From the NCBI RefSeq assembly GCF_001905545.1, contig NZ_LIPD01000002.1:558001-622000 (forward strand): 64,000 nucleotides of DNA, in the 5' to 3' direction. Each line of letters begins with the position of its first letter. Within the stretch, counting starts at the first letter, position 1. This document shows positions 36,939 to 47,780 of the stretch, in pieces. The notes under the pieces were generated by a model, which worked only from the letters and a program-made list of their open reading frames with translations, was not told the DNA's origin and did not search any database. This DNA is from Streptomyces sp. CB02056 (GTDB taxonomy: Bacteria > Actinomycetota > Actinomycetes > Streptomycetales > Streptomycetaceae). A program made the position numbers and the translations under genes.

Positions 36939-37013
36939 GTGTACGGCGTATCGGCAGTGGACGCCGTACACGTCGATGTGTACGTTGTATTCGAGACGGA
37001 TACGCCGTACACA
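36939..37013. promoter_or_regulatory. Tandem TetR operators and efflux promoter
   Basis: Four half-sites of the form GTGTACGGCGTAT make two inverted repeats: site 1 is GTGTACGGCGT at 36939-36949 with ACGCCGTACAC at 36961-36971; site 2 is GTGTACGTTGTAT at 36978-36990 with ATACGCCGTACAC at 37000-37012. TTGTAT (36985-36990) and TACACA (37008-37013), 17 bases apart, form a promoter for the reductase gene lying within site 2. Binding by the adjacent TetR protein is inferred. Confidence 0.75.
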
Positions 37014-37038
37014 CCAGCCATCCCGGAGGGGGACTCCC

Positions 37039-39328
<2,290 letters not shown>

Positions 39329-39339
39329 TCCGGAGAACG

Positions 39340-39382
39340 CGCAGGCCCCCGGGCGGAACGGGGGACCGCCCGGGGGCCTGCG
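39340..39382. terminator. Bidirectional terminator between MFS and sdaA
   Basis: A 17-bp perfect stem (39340-39356 and 39366-39382; arm CGCAGGCCCCCGGGCGG) with a 9-base loop, 11 bases past the MFS stop and 15 bases past the convergent sdaA stop. Confidence 0.85.
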
Positions 39383-39397
39383 GAAAAGCCGGTCAGC

Positions 39398-40765
39398 TCA
39401 GCACTCGATGACGTTGACGGCGAGCCCGCCGCGCGAGGTCTCCTTGTACTTGATCTTCATGTCGGCCCCGGTCTCCTTCATCGTCTTGATCGCCTTGTCC
39501 AGCGAGACGTGGTGCCGTCCGTCGCCGCGCAGCGCCATCCGGGCCGCGGTGACGGCCTTGACGGAGGCCATGCCGTTGCGCTCGATGCAGGGGATCTGGA
39601 CCAGGCCGCCGACCGGGTCGCAGGTGAGGCCGAGGTTGTGCTCGATGCCGATCTCGGCGGCGTTCTCGACCTGCTCGGGGGTGCCGCCGAGGACCTCGGC
39701 GAGGCCGCCCGCGGCCATCGAGCAGGCGGAGCCGACCTCGCCCTGGCAGCCGACCTCGGCGCCGGAGATGGAGGCGTTCTCCTTGAAGAGCATGCCGATG
39801 GCGCCGGCGGCGAGCAGGAAGCGGACGATGCCGTCGTCGTCGGCGCCCGGGATGAAGTTCAGGTAGTAGTGCAGGACGGCCGGGATGATCCCGGCGGCGC
39901 CGTTGGTCGGCGCGGTGACGACCCGGCGGCCGGAGGCGTTCTCCTCGTTCACGGCCATCGCGTAGAGGGTCACCCACTCCATCGCGTTGGCCGGCCCGAT
40001 GCCCTCGGCGCGCAGCGCGCGGGCACCCGAGGCGGCCCGGCGGCGGACCTTCAGCCCGCCCGGCAGGATGCCCTCGCGGGACATGCCGGCCCGCACGCAC
40101 TCCTGCATCACGGACCAGATCTCCAGCAGACCGGTCCGGATCTCCTCCTCGCTGCGCCAGGCCTTCTCGTTCTCCAGCATCAGGCCGGAGATCGACAGGC
40201 CGGTCTCCCGGCTGAGCCGCAGCAGCTCGTCACCGGTGCGGAAGGGGTACTTCAGCACGGTGTCGTCGGGCTTGACCCGGTCCGCGCCGATCGCGTCCTC
40301 GTCCACCACGAAGCCGCCGCCGACCGAGTAGTAGGTCTTCTCCAGCAGGGTCGAGCCGTCCGCCGCGTACGCCCACAGGGTCATCCCGTTGGCGTGGTAC
40401 GGCAGCGAGCGGCGGCGGTGCAGGATCAGCTGGGTGTCCGGGTCGAAGTCGATCGGGTGCTCGCCGAGCAGGTTGATCCGCTTCTCGGCGAGGATCCGCT
40501 CGACGTCCTTGTCGGCCTGGTCGACGTCGACGGTGCGGGGCGAGGCGTTCTCCAGGCCGAGCAGGACGGCCTTCGGGGTGCCGTGGCCGTGGCCGGTGGC
40601 GCCGAGCGAGCCGTACAGCTCGGCCCGTACGCCCGTCACCCGGTCCAGCAGGTCCTCGGTGCGCAGTCGGCGGGCGAACATCCGGGCGGCGCGCATCGGG
40701 CCCACGGTGTGGGAGCTCGACGGGCCGATGCCGATGGAGAAGAGGTCGAAGACGCTGATGGCCAC
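39398..40765 (-). CDS. sdaA: L-serine ammonia-lyase (one-chain L-serine dehydratase)
   Basis: Deaminates L-serine to pyruvate with a 4Fe-4S cluster. GTG 40765 (AAGGA 8 bases upstream) gives 455 residues, the length of the single-chain type. The N-terminal beta domain ([20 protein letters not shown]) precedes the alpha domain with [20 protein letters not shown] and [14 protein letters not shown], which carry the cluster cysteines. It lies downstream of the glycine-cleavage operon, which makes serine from glycine through GlyA, but a strong hairpin separates it from glyA. It is probably transcribed from its own promoter. Confidence 0.95.
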   Translation of the reverse strand: MAISVFDLFSIGIGPSSSHTVGPMRAARMFARRLRTEDLLDRVTGVRAELYGSLGATGHGHGTPKAVLLGLENASPRTVDVDQADKDVERILAEKRINLLGEHPIDFDPDTQLILHRRRSLPYHANGMTLWAYAADGSTLLEKTYYSVGGGFVVDEDAIGADRVKPDDTVLKYPFRTGDELLRLSRETGLSISGLMLENEKAWRSEEEIRTGLLEIWSVMQECVRAGMSREGILPGGLKVRRRAASGARALRAEGIGPANAMEWVTLYAMAVNEENASGRRVVTAPTNGAAGIIPAVLHYYLNFIPGADDDGIVRFLLAAGAIGMLFKENASISGAEVGCQGEVGSACSMAAGGLAEVLGGTPEQVENAAEIGIEHNLGLTCDPVGGLVQIPCIERNGMASVKAVTAARMALRGDGRHHVSLDKAIKTMKETGADMKIKYKETSRGGLAVNVIEC

Positions 40766-40827
40766 GGGGGACGTCCTTGTCTGGTCTCGTGGAAGGACTT
40801 GCGGGCAGGGAGGGGCCGACACGGGAC

Positions 40828-40864
40828 GGGGCACCGCGCGCACTTCCAGTGTGCGCGGTGCCCC
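40828..40864 (-). terminator. Terminator after glyA
   Basis: A 16-bp stem with one G-T pair (40828-40843 and 40849-40864) and loop TTCCA, 62 bases past the glyA stop and before sdaA. Confidence 0.8.
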
Positions 40865-40926
40865 GGGGTGCCTGGTACGCCGGAGGGGTGAGGCCGGTCA
40901 CCCCGCCCGAACGATCACCGGAGTGA

Positions 40927-42195
40927 TCAGAGGTTCGGGTAGAGCGGGTACTTCGCGGCCAGGGCGGAGACCCGGGCCTTCAGCGCGTCGGCGACGGTCT
41001 CGTCGAAGGCGGGCTTGAGCGCCTCGGCGATGATGTCGGCGACCTCGCGGAAGTCCTCGGCCTGGAAGCCGCGGGTGGCCAGGGCCGGGGTGCCGATGCG
41101 CAGGCCCGAGGTGACCATCGGCGGGCGCGGGTCGTTCGGGATGGCGTTGCGGTTGACGGTGATGCCGACCTCGTGCAGCCGGTCCTCGGCCTGCTGGCCG
41201 TCGAGCTGGCTGTTGCGCAGGTCGACCAGGACCAGGTGGACGTCGGTGCCGCCGGAGAGCACGCTGGCGCCGGCCTCGGCCACGTCGGCCTGGAGCAGGC
41301 GCTCGGCGAGGATGCGGGCGCCGTCCAGGGTGCGCTGCTGGCGCTCCTTGAACTCCTCGGAGGCCGCGACCTTGAAGGCGACCGCCTTGCCGGCGATCAC
41401 GTGCTCCAGCGGGCCGCCCTGCTGGCCGGGGAAGACCGCGGAGTTGATCTTCTTGGCGAACTCGGCCTTGGACAGGATGACGCCGCCGCGCGGGCCGCCC
41501 AGGGTCTTGTGGGTCGTGGTGGTGACCACGTCCGCGTAGGGCACCGGGTTCGGGTGCAGCCCGGCGGCCACCAGGCCGGCGAAGTGCGCCATGTCCACCA
41601 TGAGCAGCGCGCCGACCTCGTCGGCGATCCGGCGGAACGCGGCGAAGTCGAGCTGGCGCGGGTAGGCGGACCAGCCGGCGATGATCAGCTTCGGCTGGTG
41701 CTCCTTGGCGAGGCGCTCGACCTCGGCCATGTCGACCTGGCCGGTCTTCTCGTCCACGTGGTACGCGGCCACGTTGTAGAGCTTGCCGGAGAAGTTGATC
41801 TTCATGCCGTGGGTCAGGTGACCGCCGTGGGCCAGGCTCAGGCCCAGGATGGTGTCGCCCGGCTGGATCAGCGCGAACATCGCGGCGGCGTTGGCCTGCG
41901 CGCCGGAGTGCGGCTGGACGTTGGCGTGCTCGGCCCCGAACAGGGCCTTGATGCGGTCGATCGCGATCTGCTCGACCACGTCGACGTGCTCGCAGCCACC
42001 GTAGTAGCGGCGGCCGGGGTAGCCCTCCGCGTACTTGTTGGTGAGCACCGAGCCCTGGGCCTCCATGACCGCCACCGGGGCGAAGTTCTCGGAGGCGATC
42101 ATCTCCAGGGTGGTCTGCTGGCGGTGCAGCTCGGCGTCGACCGCGGCGGCGATCTCCGGGTCGAGGGCGTGCAGGGACTGGTTGAGAACAGTCAT
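40927..42195 (-). CDS. glyA: Serine hydroxymethyltransferase
   Basis: Interconverts serine and glycine with tetrahydrofolate, regenerating one-carbon units with the cleavage system. 422 residues, normal. The PLP lysine is in [35 protein letters not shown] binds substrate. ATG 42195 is the only good start. It is the last gene of the gcvT-gcvH-glyA operon, 80 bases after gcvH, and is thus under the glycine riboswitch. Streptomycetes often have a second glyA elsewhere; this one is dedicated to glycine catabolism by context. Confidence 0.96.
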   Translation of the reverse strand: MTVLNQSLHALDPEIAAAVDAELHRQQTTLEMIASENFAPVAVMEAQGSVLTNKYAEGYPGRRYYGGCEHVDVVEQIAIDRIKALFGAEHANVQPHSGAQANAAAMFALIQPGDTILGLSLAHGGHLTHGMKINFSGKLYNVAAYHVDEKTGQVDMAEVERLAKEHQPKLIIAGWSAYPRQLDFAAFRRIADEVGALLMVDMAHFAGLVAAGLHPNPVPYADVVTTTTHKTLGGPRGGVILSKAEFAKKINSAVFPGQQGGPLEHVIAGKAVAFKVAASEEFKERQQRTLDGARILAERLLQADVAEAGASVLSGGTDVHLVLVDLRNSQLDGQQAEDRLHEVGITVNRNAIPNDPRPPMVTSGLRIGTPALATRGFQAEDFREVADIIAEALKPAFDETVADALKARVSALAAKYPLYPNL

Positions 42196-42275
42196 GGTGT
42201 GGTCTTCCCGGGAGGAGGAGGGAAAGGGGCCAGGGCGGGACGGACCGCGGTGCGGCGGCCCGTCCCGTCGGGGGC

Positions 42276-42656
42276 TCAGCCCTGGGGGTTGGTGAGCGCG
42301 TCGTACTCGTCGGCGCTGAGCAGCTCGTCGGTGGCCTCGACGCGCACCTTGAACAGCCAGCCGCCCTCGAAGGGGTCGCTGTTGACGAGGGCGTTGTTGT
42401 CCAGGACGTCCGGGTTGACCTCGGTGACCTCGCCGGTCACCGGGGAGAACAGGTCGCTGACCGACTTGGTGGACTCCAGCTCGCCACAGGTCTCGCCGGC
42501 GGTCACGGTCTCGCCGACCTCGGGCAGCTGCACGTAGACGATGTCACCGAGCGCGTCCGCGGCGTGCTTGGTGATACCGATCGTGGAGACACCGTCCACG
42601 GCGGCCGTCAGCCACTCGTGCTCCTTGGTGTACTGAAGGTGCTGGGGGTTGCTCAT
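42276..42656 (-). CDS. gcvH: Glycine cleavage system H protein
   Basis: The lipoylated carrier that shuttles the aminomethyl group between GcvP, GcvT and lipoamide dehydrogenase. 126 residues; the lipoyl lysine is Lys64 in [12 protein letters not shown] 42656 has GGAG 9 bases upstream. It lies between gcvT and glyA; the P protein (gcvP) is not in this window and must be elsewhere. Confidence 0.96.
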   Translation of the reverse strand: MSNPQHLQYTKEHEWLTAAVDGVSTIGITKHAADALGDIVYVQLPEVGETVTAGETCGELESTKSVSDLFSPVTGEVTEVNPDVLDNNALVNSDPFEGGWLFKVRVEATDELLSADEYDALTNPQG

Positions 42657-42755
42657 GGCGTCATTCTCCAGGATGGGAAGCGGGTACGACGAAGCGGGCC
42701 GCCGCGCGGACGGCTGCGACGTGCGCGTATGGGAAAACGGGGGGCGTGCGAGGGG

Positions 42756-43877
42756 TCAGCGGGCGCGCTTGTAGAACGGCAGCGCCACGACCCTGACGGG
42801 CTCGTGCTTGCCGCGCACGTCCACCGCGACGGTGGTGCCGGGGGCGGCGTGGGCGGCGTCGACGTAGGCCATCGCGATCGGCTGCCCCAGGGTCGGGGAC
42901 GGCGCGCCGGAGGTGATCCGGCCGATCGGCTCGCCCTCGGTGGAGACCACGGTGTACTCGGCGCGCGGCACCCGCTTGCCGTCGGAGACCAGGCCGACCA
43001 GCACCTTCGGCGGGTTGGTCTCGGCCGCGGCGGCGGCCGCCTCCAGGGCCTTGCGGCCGACGAAGGCGCCCTCGTTGGTGGTCTTGTCGAAGCGGACGAC
43101 CCGGCCCAGGCCGGCGTCGAACGGGGTCAGGTCGGTGGACAGCTCGTGCCCGTACAGCGGCATGCCGGCCTCCAGGCGCAGCGTGTCGCGGCAGGACAGG
43201 CCGCAGGGGACCAGGCCGCGGTCCGCGCCGGCGGCGGTCAGCGCCTGCCAGACCGGCTCGGCGTCGGCCGGGTGACAGAAGATCTCGAAGCCGTCCTCGC
43301 CGGTGTAGCCGGTGCGGGCGAGCAGCACCTCGCGGTCGGCCACGAAGGCCGGGAGGATCGCGTAGTACTTCAGGCCGGGCAGGTCGGCGTCGGTGGTGTC
43401 GGCCAGGATGCCGGTGGCCTCCGGGCCCTGGACGGCGATCAGCGCGTAGGTGTCGCGGTCGTCGGTGACGACGGCGTCGAAGCCCTTGGCACGGGCGATC
43501 AGCTCGTCGAGGACCAGCTGGGCGTTGGAGGCGTTGGCGACGACCAGGAAGGCGTCCTCGCGCAGGCGGTAGACGATCAGGTCGTCCAGGATGCCGCCGT
43601 CCTCGGCGCAGATCATGGTGTAGCGGGCGCGCAGCTCGCCCAGCGCGGAGACGAAGCCGACCAGGGCGTGGTCCAGCATCTCGCCGGCCTGCGGGCCGGT
43701 GACGGTGATCTCGCCCATGTGCGAGAGGTCGAACAGGCCGGCCTTGGTGCGGACGGCGAGGTGCTCCTCGCGCTCGCTGCCGTAGCGCAGCGGCATGTCC
43801 CAGCCGGCGAAGTCGGTCATGGTCGCGCCGAGGGCGCGGTGCAGCGCGTCGAGCGCGGTCAGGCGGAGGGACGACAT
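42756..43877 (-). CDS. gcvT: Aminomethyltransferase (glycine cleavage T protein)
   Basis: Releases ammonia and transfers the methylene group to tetrahydrofolate. ATG 43877 with GAGGAG 9 bases upstream gives 373 residues. FAGWDMPLRYGSEREEH and GLFDLSHMGEI are folate-binding motifs; MPLYGHELSTDLTPFDAGLG is also conserved. It is the first gene of the operon and its leader carries the glycine riboswitch. The frame is open far upstream through the riboswitch, which is not coding. Confidence 0.96.
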   Translation of the reverse strand: MSSLRLTALDALHRALGATMTDFAGWDMPLRYGSEREEHLAVRTKAGLFDLSHMGEITVTGPQAGEMLDHALVGFVSALGELRARYTMICAEDGGILDDLIVYRLREDAFLVVANASNAQLVLDELIARAKGFDAVVTDDRDTYALIAVQGPEATGILADTTDADLPGLKYYAILPAFVADREVLLARTGYTGEDGFEIFCHPADAEPVWQALTAAGADRGLVPCGLSCRDTLRLEAGMPLYGHELSTDLTPFDAGLGRVVRFDKTTNEGAFVGRKALEAAAAAAETNPPKVLVGLVSDGKRVPRAEYTVVSTEGEPIGRITSGAPSPTLGQPIAMAYVDAAHAAPGTTVAVDVRGKHEPVRVVALPFYKRAR

Positions 43878-43970
43878 GGCCAGGAACTCCTCGGTCGGGG
43901 CACTCAGGGGTGCACGCACCGGACCGGACCCGCTGGGGGCCGACCCTGCGCGCGGGCATGCGGCGGCGTG

Positions 43971-44205
43971 GGTCTCCCCATCTGTCGTCGAACCTGAGAG
44001 CTTCACCGCCCCGCCGCCCGCAGCCGTTTCCAGCTTGGGGGACAGCATGACGGCTTGCACCGTGGGTGGGCGCACGACAGGGCCGGGCGCCGCTTTCCAG
44101 ATGTGCCTAACCCGTGCGGTAGGGGTGCCTGAGAGATTCCGGGGAGGACTTGCTCCTTCGGCGCCGGCTGTGCCTGAGCGGCACTCCGGGCTCTCCCGCG
44201 CGGGT
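43971..44205 (-). ncRNA. Tandem glycine riboswitch
   Basis: Read on the minus strand, the gcvT leader has two aptamer-like halves. The first (about 44205-44100) has GCGGGAGAG, GCCGAAGGAGCAAGTCCTCC and AATCTCTCAGGCAC; the second (about 44050-43971) has CTGGAAACGGCTG, GGTGAAGCTCTCAGG and GACAGATGGGGAGACC. These are the conserved elements of the bacterial glycine riboswitch, which turns on gcv genes when glycine is plentiful. About 93 bases separate its end from the gcvT start. Confidence 0.92.
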
Positions 44206-44417
44206 TCGAGCGGCCGGTATGGAGTTGTGGGGGCCCGCGGCGCATGCCGTCGGACGGGCACATCATGGCACGTCCCGGACGACGAGGGGAGGGGGGACCC
44301 GGTCACACCGCGCGGGACCCGAACACGAGTCCTGACCACACCCCCCGCACGCCTCTAGACTGCTGCGCGTCGGTGCGGCAGTGGGCGGCCGACGGCAGAG
44401 GGCGGAATCGGCGGCGC

Positions 44418-45221
44418 ATGGGGTACCCGGTGGAGCAGCAGCAGGGGTGGGGCGGACCGGAGGAGGCGCCGGCGGGCGGCTCCTGGCCGGCCAACGAACT
44501 GGAGCAGGTGCTGACCGCGGCCCTGGGCGACCCGGGCGCGACCCCACGGGTGTTCGAGGTGCTGGCGCGCAGCCAGGTGTGGGTGCCGCTGCCGGCCGGG
44601 GCCGACCCGCAGGGCCAGGCGCTCGACCTGCCGACCATCGAGCTGGGCGGCGACCCGTACGTGCCGGTGTTCTCCTCGCAGGAGGTGTTCCTCCGGCAGG
44701 CGCCGGGGATGGCCTTCGCGATCGCGCCGGTGTGGGAGTTCGCCCGCGGGCTGCCGCTGGGCCTCGGCATCGCGGTGAACCCGGACGCGCCGGTGGGCCT
44801 CCCGGTGCCGCCGCAGGGGGTCGCCGAGCTGCGCCGCGGCCCGCGCGAGGACCGCTGGGAACAGGCCGAGGGCGCCGCGGAGCCGACCGGCGGCCGGGTG
44901 GCGCTGCGCGAGCCGGTGCCGGGCGAGGACCCGGAGCACTTCCTGGCCGCCTGCCGGAGCGAACTGTCGGCGCTGCCCGGTGTGTTGACCGCCCGCAGGG
45001 CGCTGGCCAGCATCGAGGGCGAACCGACCGTGATGTTCGTGGGCGTCCAGTTGGACCCGGCGGCCCCGGCCGACCCGGCCGCGGTGAACGAGGCACTCGG
45101 GCGAGCGCTGGGAACCGCGCCGCTGCCCGGGGGCGTCCACCTCGTACTGCTCGACCTCGCCGACGACCCGGTGGTCGAGTGGCTGCTCACCCGGGTACTG
45201 CCTTTCCACACGCGGGCGTGA
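44418..45221 (+). CDS. SseB-like protein, copy 1
   Basis: A 267-residue soluble protein of the enhanced-serine-sensitivity (SseB) type: WVPLPAGADPQG, VPVFSSQEVFLRQAPGM and an SseB C-terminal-like domain (about residues 190-265, ALASIEGEPTVMFVGVQLDP). ATG 44418 has only a weak GGCGG before it. The location beside the glycine-serine genes is suggestive, since SseB was named for serine sensitivity in E. coli, but mechanism is unknown. It is divergent from the gcvT operon. Confidence 0.8.
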   Translation: MGYPVEQQQGWGGPEEAPAGGSWPANELEQVLTAALGDPGATPRVFEVLARSQVWVPLPAGADPQGQALDLPTIELGGDPYVPVFSSQEVFLRQAPGMAFAIAPVWEFARGLPLGLGIAVNPDAPVGLPVPPQGVAELRRGPREDRWEQAEGAAEPTGGRVALREPVPGEDPEHFLAACRSELSALPGVLTARRALASIEGEPTVMFVGVQLDPAAPADPAAVNEALGRALGTAPLPGGVHLVLLDLADDPVVEWLLTRVLPFHTRA

Positions 45222-45337
45222 GCGGGTCCGGATCAGAGGCACGTCGCCGTGGCGGTGGCCGGTGCCGCGCCATAGGGTGCGTGCAGACGGCCGACGGGTC
45301 GGCGGGTTGAGGGAAAGAGGCGCGGCGAGGTGGGCGC

Positions 45338-46261
45338 ATGAGTGCGGGAACGGGAGCGGGCGGTGTGCCGGGGCCCTGGGGCCAGGCACCGGCCGGGCGC
45401 CCGGGAGCTGATCCCGGCGCGTTGGAGCGCGCCCTGCGCGACGTCGCGCCGGAGCGCTACGACGCGTACGAGCGGCTGCTGCACGCGCTGGCGGACGGCC
45501 GGGTCTGGATGCTGCTGTGGCACGGCACGCCGGGCAGCCCGGACGCGCAGTACGGGAACATGGAGATCAGCGGCCACGGCTACGCGCCGGCCGTCACCTC
45601 GCCCGAGCAGCTGACCGCCTCCGGCTGGGCGCGGGCCCACGAGGTCGTCTCCGGCCGGGAGATCGCGGCCTCGCTGTACCGCACCCGCTGGGGCCTGTGG
45701 CTCAACCCGCACGCCCCCGGCGGCGGCGTCGGGGTGCCCTGGGCGGACCTCCGGCGGGTCGCCGCGGGCCTGGACCGGCTGCCGGCCGGGCCGTTGAAGC
45801 TCAGCGAGCCGCAGTTGAACGCCCAGCCGTTCTTCGCGCTGCTGGAGCGGCAGGCCGCCGAGGTGCGCGCGGTCCGGGCGCTGCGCCGGGCCTGGGTGCA
45901 GCCCGCGGTGGGGGAGCCGTACCTGGCCATCGGCCTTGACCTCTACGAGAGTTCGCCGCCGGCGGTGGAGGCGGTGCGGGCGCTGATGCAGCGCGCGATC
46001 GCGGTGGCCCCGGAGGGGCTCGCGGTGTCCACGGTGGCGATGTCGGACGAGTACGACCCGGTGGCGCTGTGGATGCGCGCCAACGCGCGGCCGTTCTTCG
46101 ACCGGGAGGCGGGCCGCCCGCCGACCGGCCCGTACCCGCCGGTGCCCCCGCCGCCGTACCCCGGGCAGTCGATGCCGGGCTACGCGTACGGCACCCAGCC
46201 GCCGGCGCAGGGCTGGCAGCAGCAGCCGCAGCGGCCGTGGCCCGGCTACCCCGGGCGCTGA
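45338..46261 (+). CDS. SseB-like protein, copy 2, with Pro-rich tail
   Basis: A 307-residue paralogue of the preceding gene. The N-terminal part (LERALRDVAPERYDAYERLL, VWMLLWHGTPGSPDAQYGNM) is followed by an SseB C-terminal-like region (RRAWVQPAVGEPYLAIGLDL). The last 50 residues are Pro/Gln/Tyr-rich (YPPVPPPPYPGQ, QQQPQRPWPGYPGR) and probably disordered. ATG 45338 has GAGGTGGG upstream. It is 116 bases after copy 1 and probably co-transcribed. Confidence 0.8.
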   Translation: MSAGTGAGGVPGPWGQAPAGRPGADPGALERALRDVAPERYDAYERLLHALADGRVWMLLWHGTPGSPDAQYGNMEISGHGYAPAVTSPEQLTASGWARAHEVVSGREIAASLYRTRWGLWLNPHAPGGGVGVPWADLRRVAAGLDRLPAGPLKLSEPQLNAQPFFALLERQAAEVRAVRALRRAWVQPAVGEPYLAIGLDLYESSPPAVEAVRALMQRAIAVAPEGLAVSTVAMSDEYDPVALWMRANARPFFDREAGRPPTGPYPPVPPPPYPGQSMPGYAYGTQPPAQGWQQQPQRPWPGYPGR

Positions 46262-46280
46262 ATCCCAAAACCCATTCTCC

Positions 46281-46313
46281 GAAGCCGACTTGATTGTCCG
46301 TCAAGTCGGCTTC
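46281..46313 (+). terminator. Terminator after SseB copy 2
   Basis: A perfect 13-bp stem (GAAGCCGACTTGA, 46281-46293; TCAAGTCGGCTTC, 46301-46313) with a 7-base loop. Its core is related in letters to the P repeats but in the opposite arm order, so it is not counted with them. Confidence 0.75.
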
Positions 46314-46355
46314 GATGCTTTCCGGACGAATTTCCGGATGTGCGGCCCGGTCATC

Positions 46356-46378
46356 TTGACATGGCAGTTACAGCCATG
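46356..46378 (+). promoter_or_regulatory. -35 box overlapped by an inverted repeat, peptide importer promoter
   Basis: TTGACA at 46356-46361 overlaps CATGGC (46360-46365), which with GCCATG (46373-46378) forms an inverted repeat around 7 bases. A -10 box at the right distance is not evident (GTGAAG or GAAGAG); TATAT lies at 46387-46391. Repressor control is plausible. Confidence 0.4.
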
Positions 46379-46707
46379 TGAAGAGGTATATGCCGAAGAT
46401 CGGGGAGGTGCATGCACGCAGATCACAGTTGGGCATCTGTCGGTTGTCAGGGCTGGCGCAAGCCAGTTCGGATGGCAGAGAGTTCTGCGCAACGCACCGC
46501 GCGTGCTGGAACCCCACAAAGGTGAGCGCGCACGCCGACAAGCCCGTCCACGCGACGCCCATCCCGCGTGGTGGCAGTGCCTGTGCACGACGCACTGCCG
46601 TCAACACCCGCTCCTCCTAAGCACCTCCGCACGTCCGCAGCCGCACCGCCGAAGACGGCGACCGGCACCCGTGGGCCGGCCACCGTCGGCGAGGGGACCA
46701 ACTGACC

Positions 46708-47694
46708 ATGACATCCGTGACCACCGCCGGGAACGAGCCGGAGGCAGCAGCCGCCGCCGGACCGGCCAAGAAGATCGAGGGCCGCTCCCTCGGCCAGATC
46801 GCCTGGACCCGCTTCAAGCGGGACAAGGCCGCCGTCGCCGGCGGCGTCGTGGTGATCCTGCTGATCATGCTCGCCGTGCTGGCCAAGCCGATCGAGTCGA
46901 TGTTCGGGCTCGACCCGGACGCCCTCCACCAGGACCTGCTGGACGCCGACCTCGGCGGTCTGCCGTTCGGCGACTGGGGCGGCATGAGCCTCGAACACCC
47001 GCTCGGCATCGACCCGCTGCAGGGCCGTGACCTGCTCACCCGCGTCATCGAGGGCTCCTGGGTCTCCCTGCTGGTCGCCTTCGGCGCGACCCTGCTGTCC
47101 AACACCATCGGCACCGTGCTCGGCATCATGGCCGGCTACTACGGCGGCTGGGTGGACACCGTGATCAGCCGGGTGATGGACGTCTTCCTGGCCTTCCCGC
47201 TGCTGCTCTTCGCCATCGCGATCTCGACCTCGCTCCAGGGCGGAGCCTTCGGCCTGCACGGCCTGCCGCTGCACATGCTGGTGCTGATCTTCGTGATCGG
47301 CTTCTTCAACTGGCCCTACATGGGTCGGATCGTGCGCGGCCAGACGCTCTCGCTGCGCGAGCGGGAGTTCGTCCACGCGGCCCGCAGCCTCGGCGCCCGC
47401 GGCCCGTTCATCCTGTTCAAGGAGCTGCTGCCCAACCTGGTCGGTCCGATCCTGGTCTACTCGACCCTGCTGATCCCGACCAACATCCTCTTCGAGGCGG
47501 GGCTGAGCTTCCTCGGCGTCGGCATCCAGCCGCCGCAGGCCTCCTGGGGCGGGATGCTCCAGGACGCGATCCGGTACTACCAGGTGGACCCCCAGTACAT
47601 GGTGGTCCCCGGTCTGGCGATCTTCGTCACCGTGCTCGCCTTCAACCTGCTCGGCGACGGTCTTCGCGACGCCCTCGATCCCAAGAGCAACTGA
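46708..47694 (+). CDS. dppC: Peptide ABC importer, permease (DppC/OppC-like)
   Basis: A 328-residue inner-membrane permease of the dipeptide/oligopeptide importer. The cytoplasmic N-tail precedes a DppC-type first helix and the transporter core with the EAA loop (HAARSLGARGPFILFKELLP). ATG 46708 has GAGGGG about 10 bases upstream. Unusually, it is the first gene of the operon, before the binding protein; the other components follow in the same direction. From memory, S. coelicolor has the same order in its matching operon. Confidence 0.92.
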   Translation: MTSVTTAGNEPEAAAAAGPAKKIEGRSLGQIAWTRFKRDKAAVAGGVVVILLIMLAVLAKPIESMFGLDPDALHQDLLDADLGGLPFGDWGGMSLEHPLGIDPLQGRDLLTRVIEGSWVSLLVAFGATLLSNTIGTVLGIMAGYYGGWVDTVISRVMDVFLAFPLLLFAIAISTSLQGGAFGLHGLPLHMLVLIFVIGFFNWPYMGRIVRGQTLSLREREFVHAARSLGARGPFILFKELLPNLVGPILVYSTLLIPTNILFEAGLSFLGVGIQPPQASWGGMLQDAIRYYQVDPQYMVVPGLAIFVTVLAFNLLGDGLRDALDPKSN

Positions 47695-47780
47695 TCCCGC
47701 CGCACATGACCACGCATCATGTGATGCGCCGTCAAGGCTCTCCTTCACCGCCTCCCATCCCCAAGGGGTTGATCTCACCC

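Larger units (their letters stand above)
46262..46707 (+). other. Long leader region before the peptide importer operon
   Basis: It holds the terminator hairpin at 46281-46313, the promoter/operator candidate at 46356-46378, and then about 330 bases of leader of lower GC with several small hairpins (CTGGC-GCAA-GCCAG around 46453-46466). No ORF in it has normal codon bias. The length suggests a long regulated 5' leader. Confidence 0.5.

Noticed and set aside
42756..44339. GcvT with a 150-residue N-terminal extension
   Set aside because: The extension reads through the glycine riboswitch; ATG 43877 gives the family length.
46281..46313. Hairpin after the SseB gene as a fourteenth P repeat
   Set aside because: It shares the letters AAGTCGGC/GCCGACTT but with the arms in reversed order and a different loop, and lies far outside the cluster. 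Treated as an ordinary terminator.
46378..46620. Small ORFs in the leader of the peptide importer
   Set aside because: Frames are short, overlap on both strands and lack third-position GC bias; the region is better explained as a structured leader.
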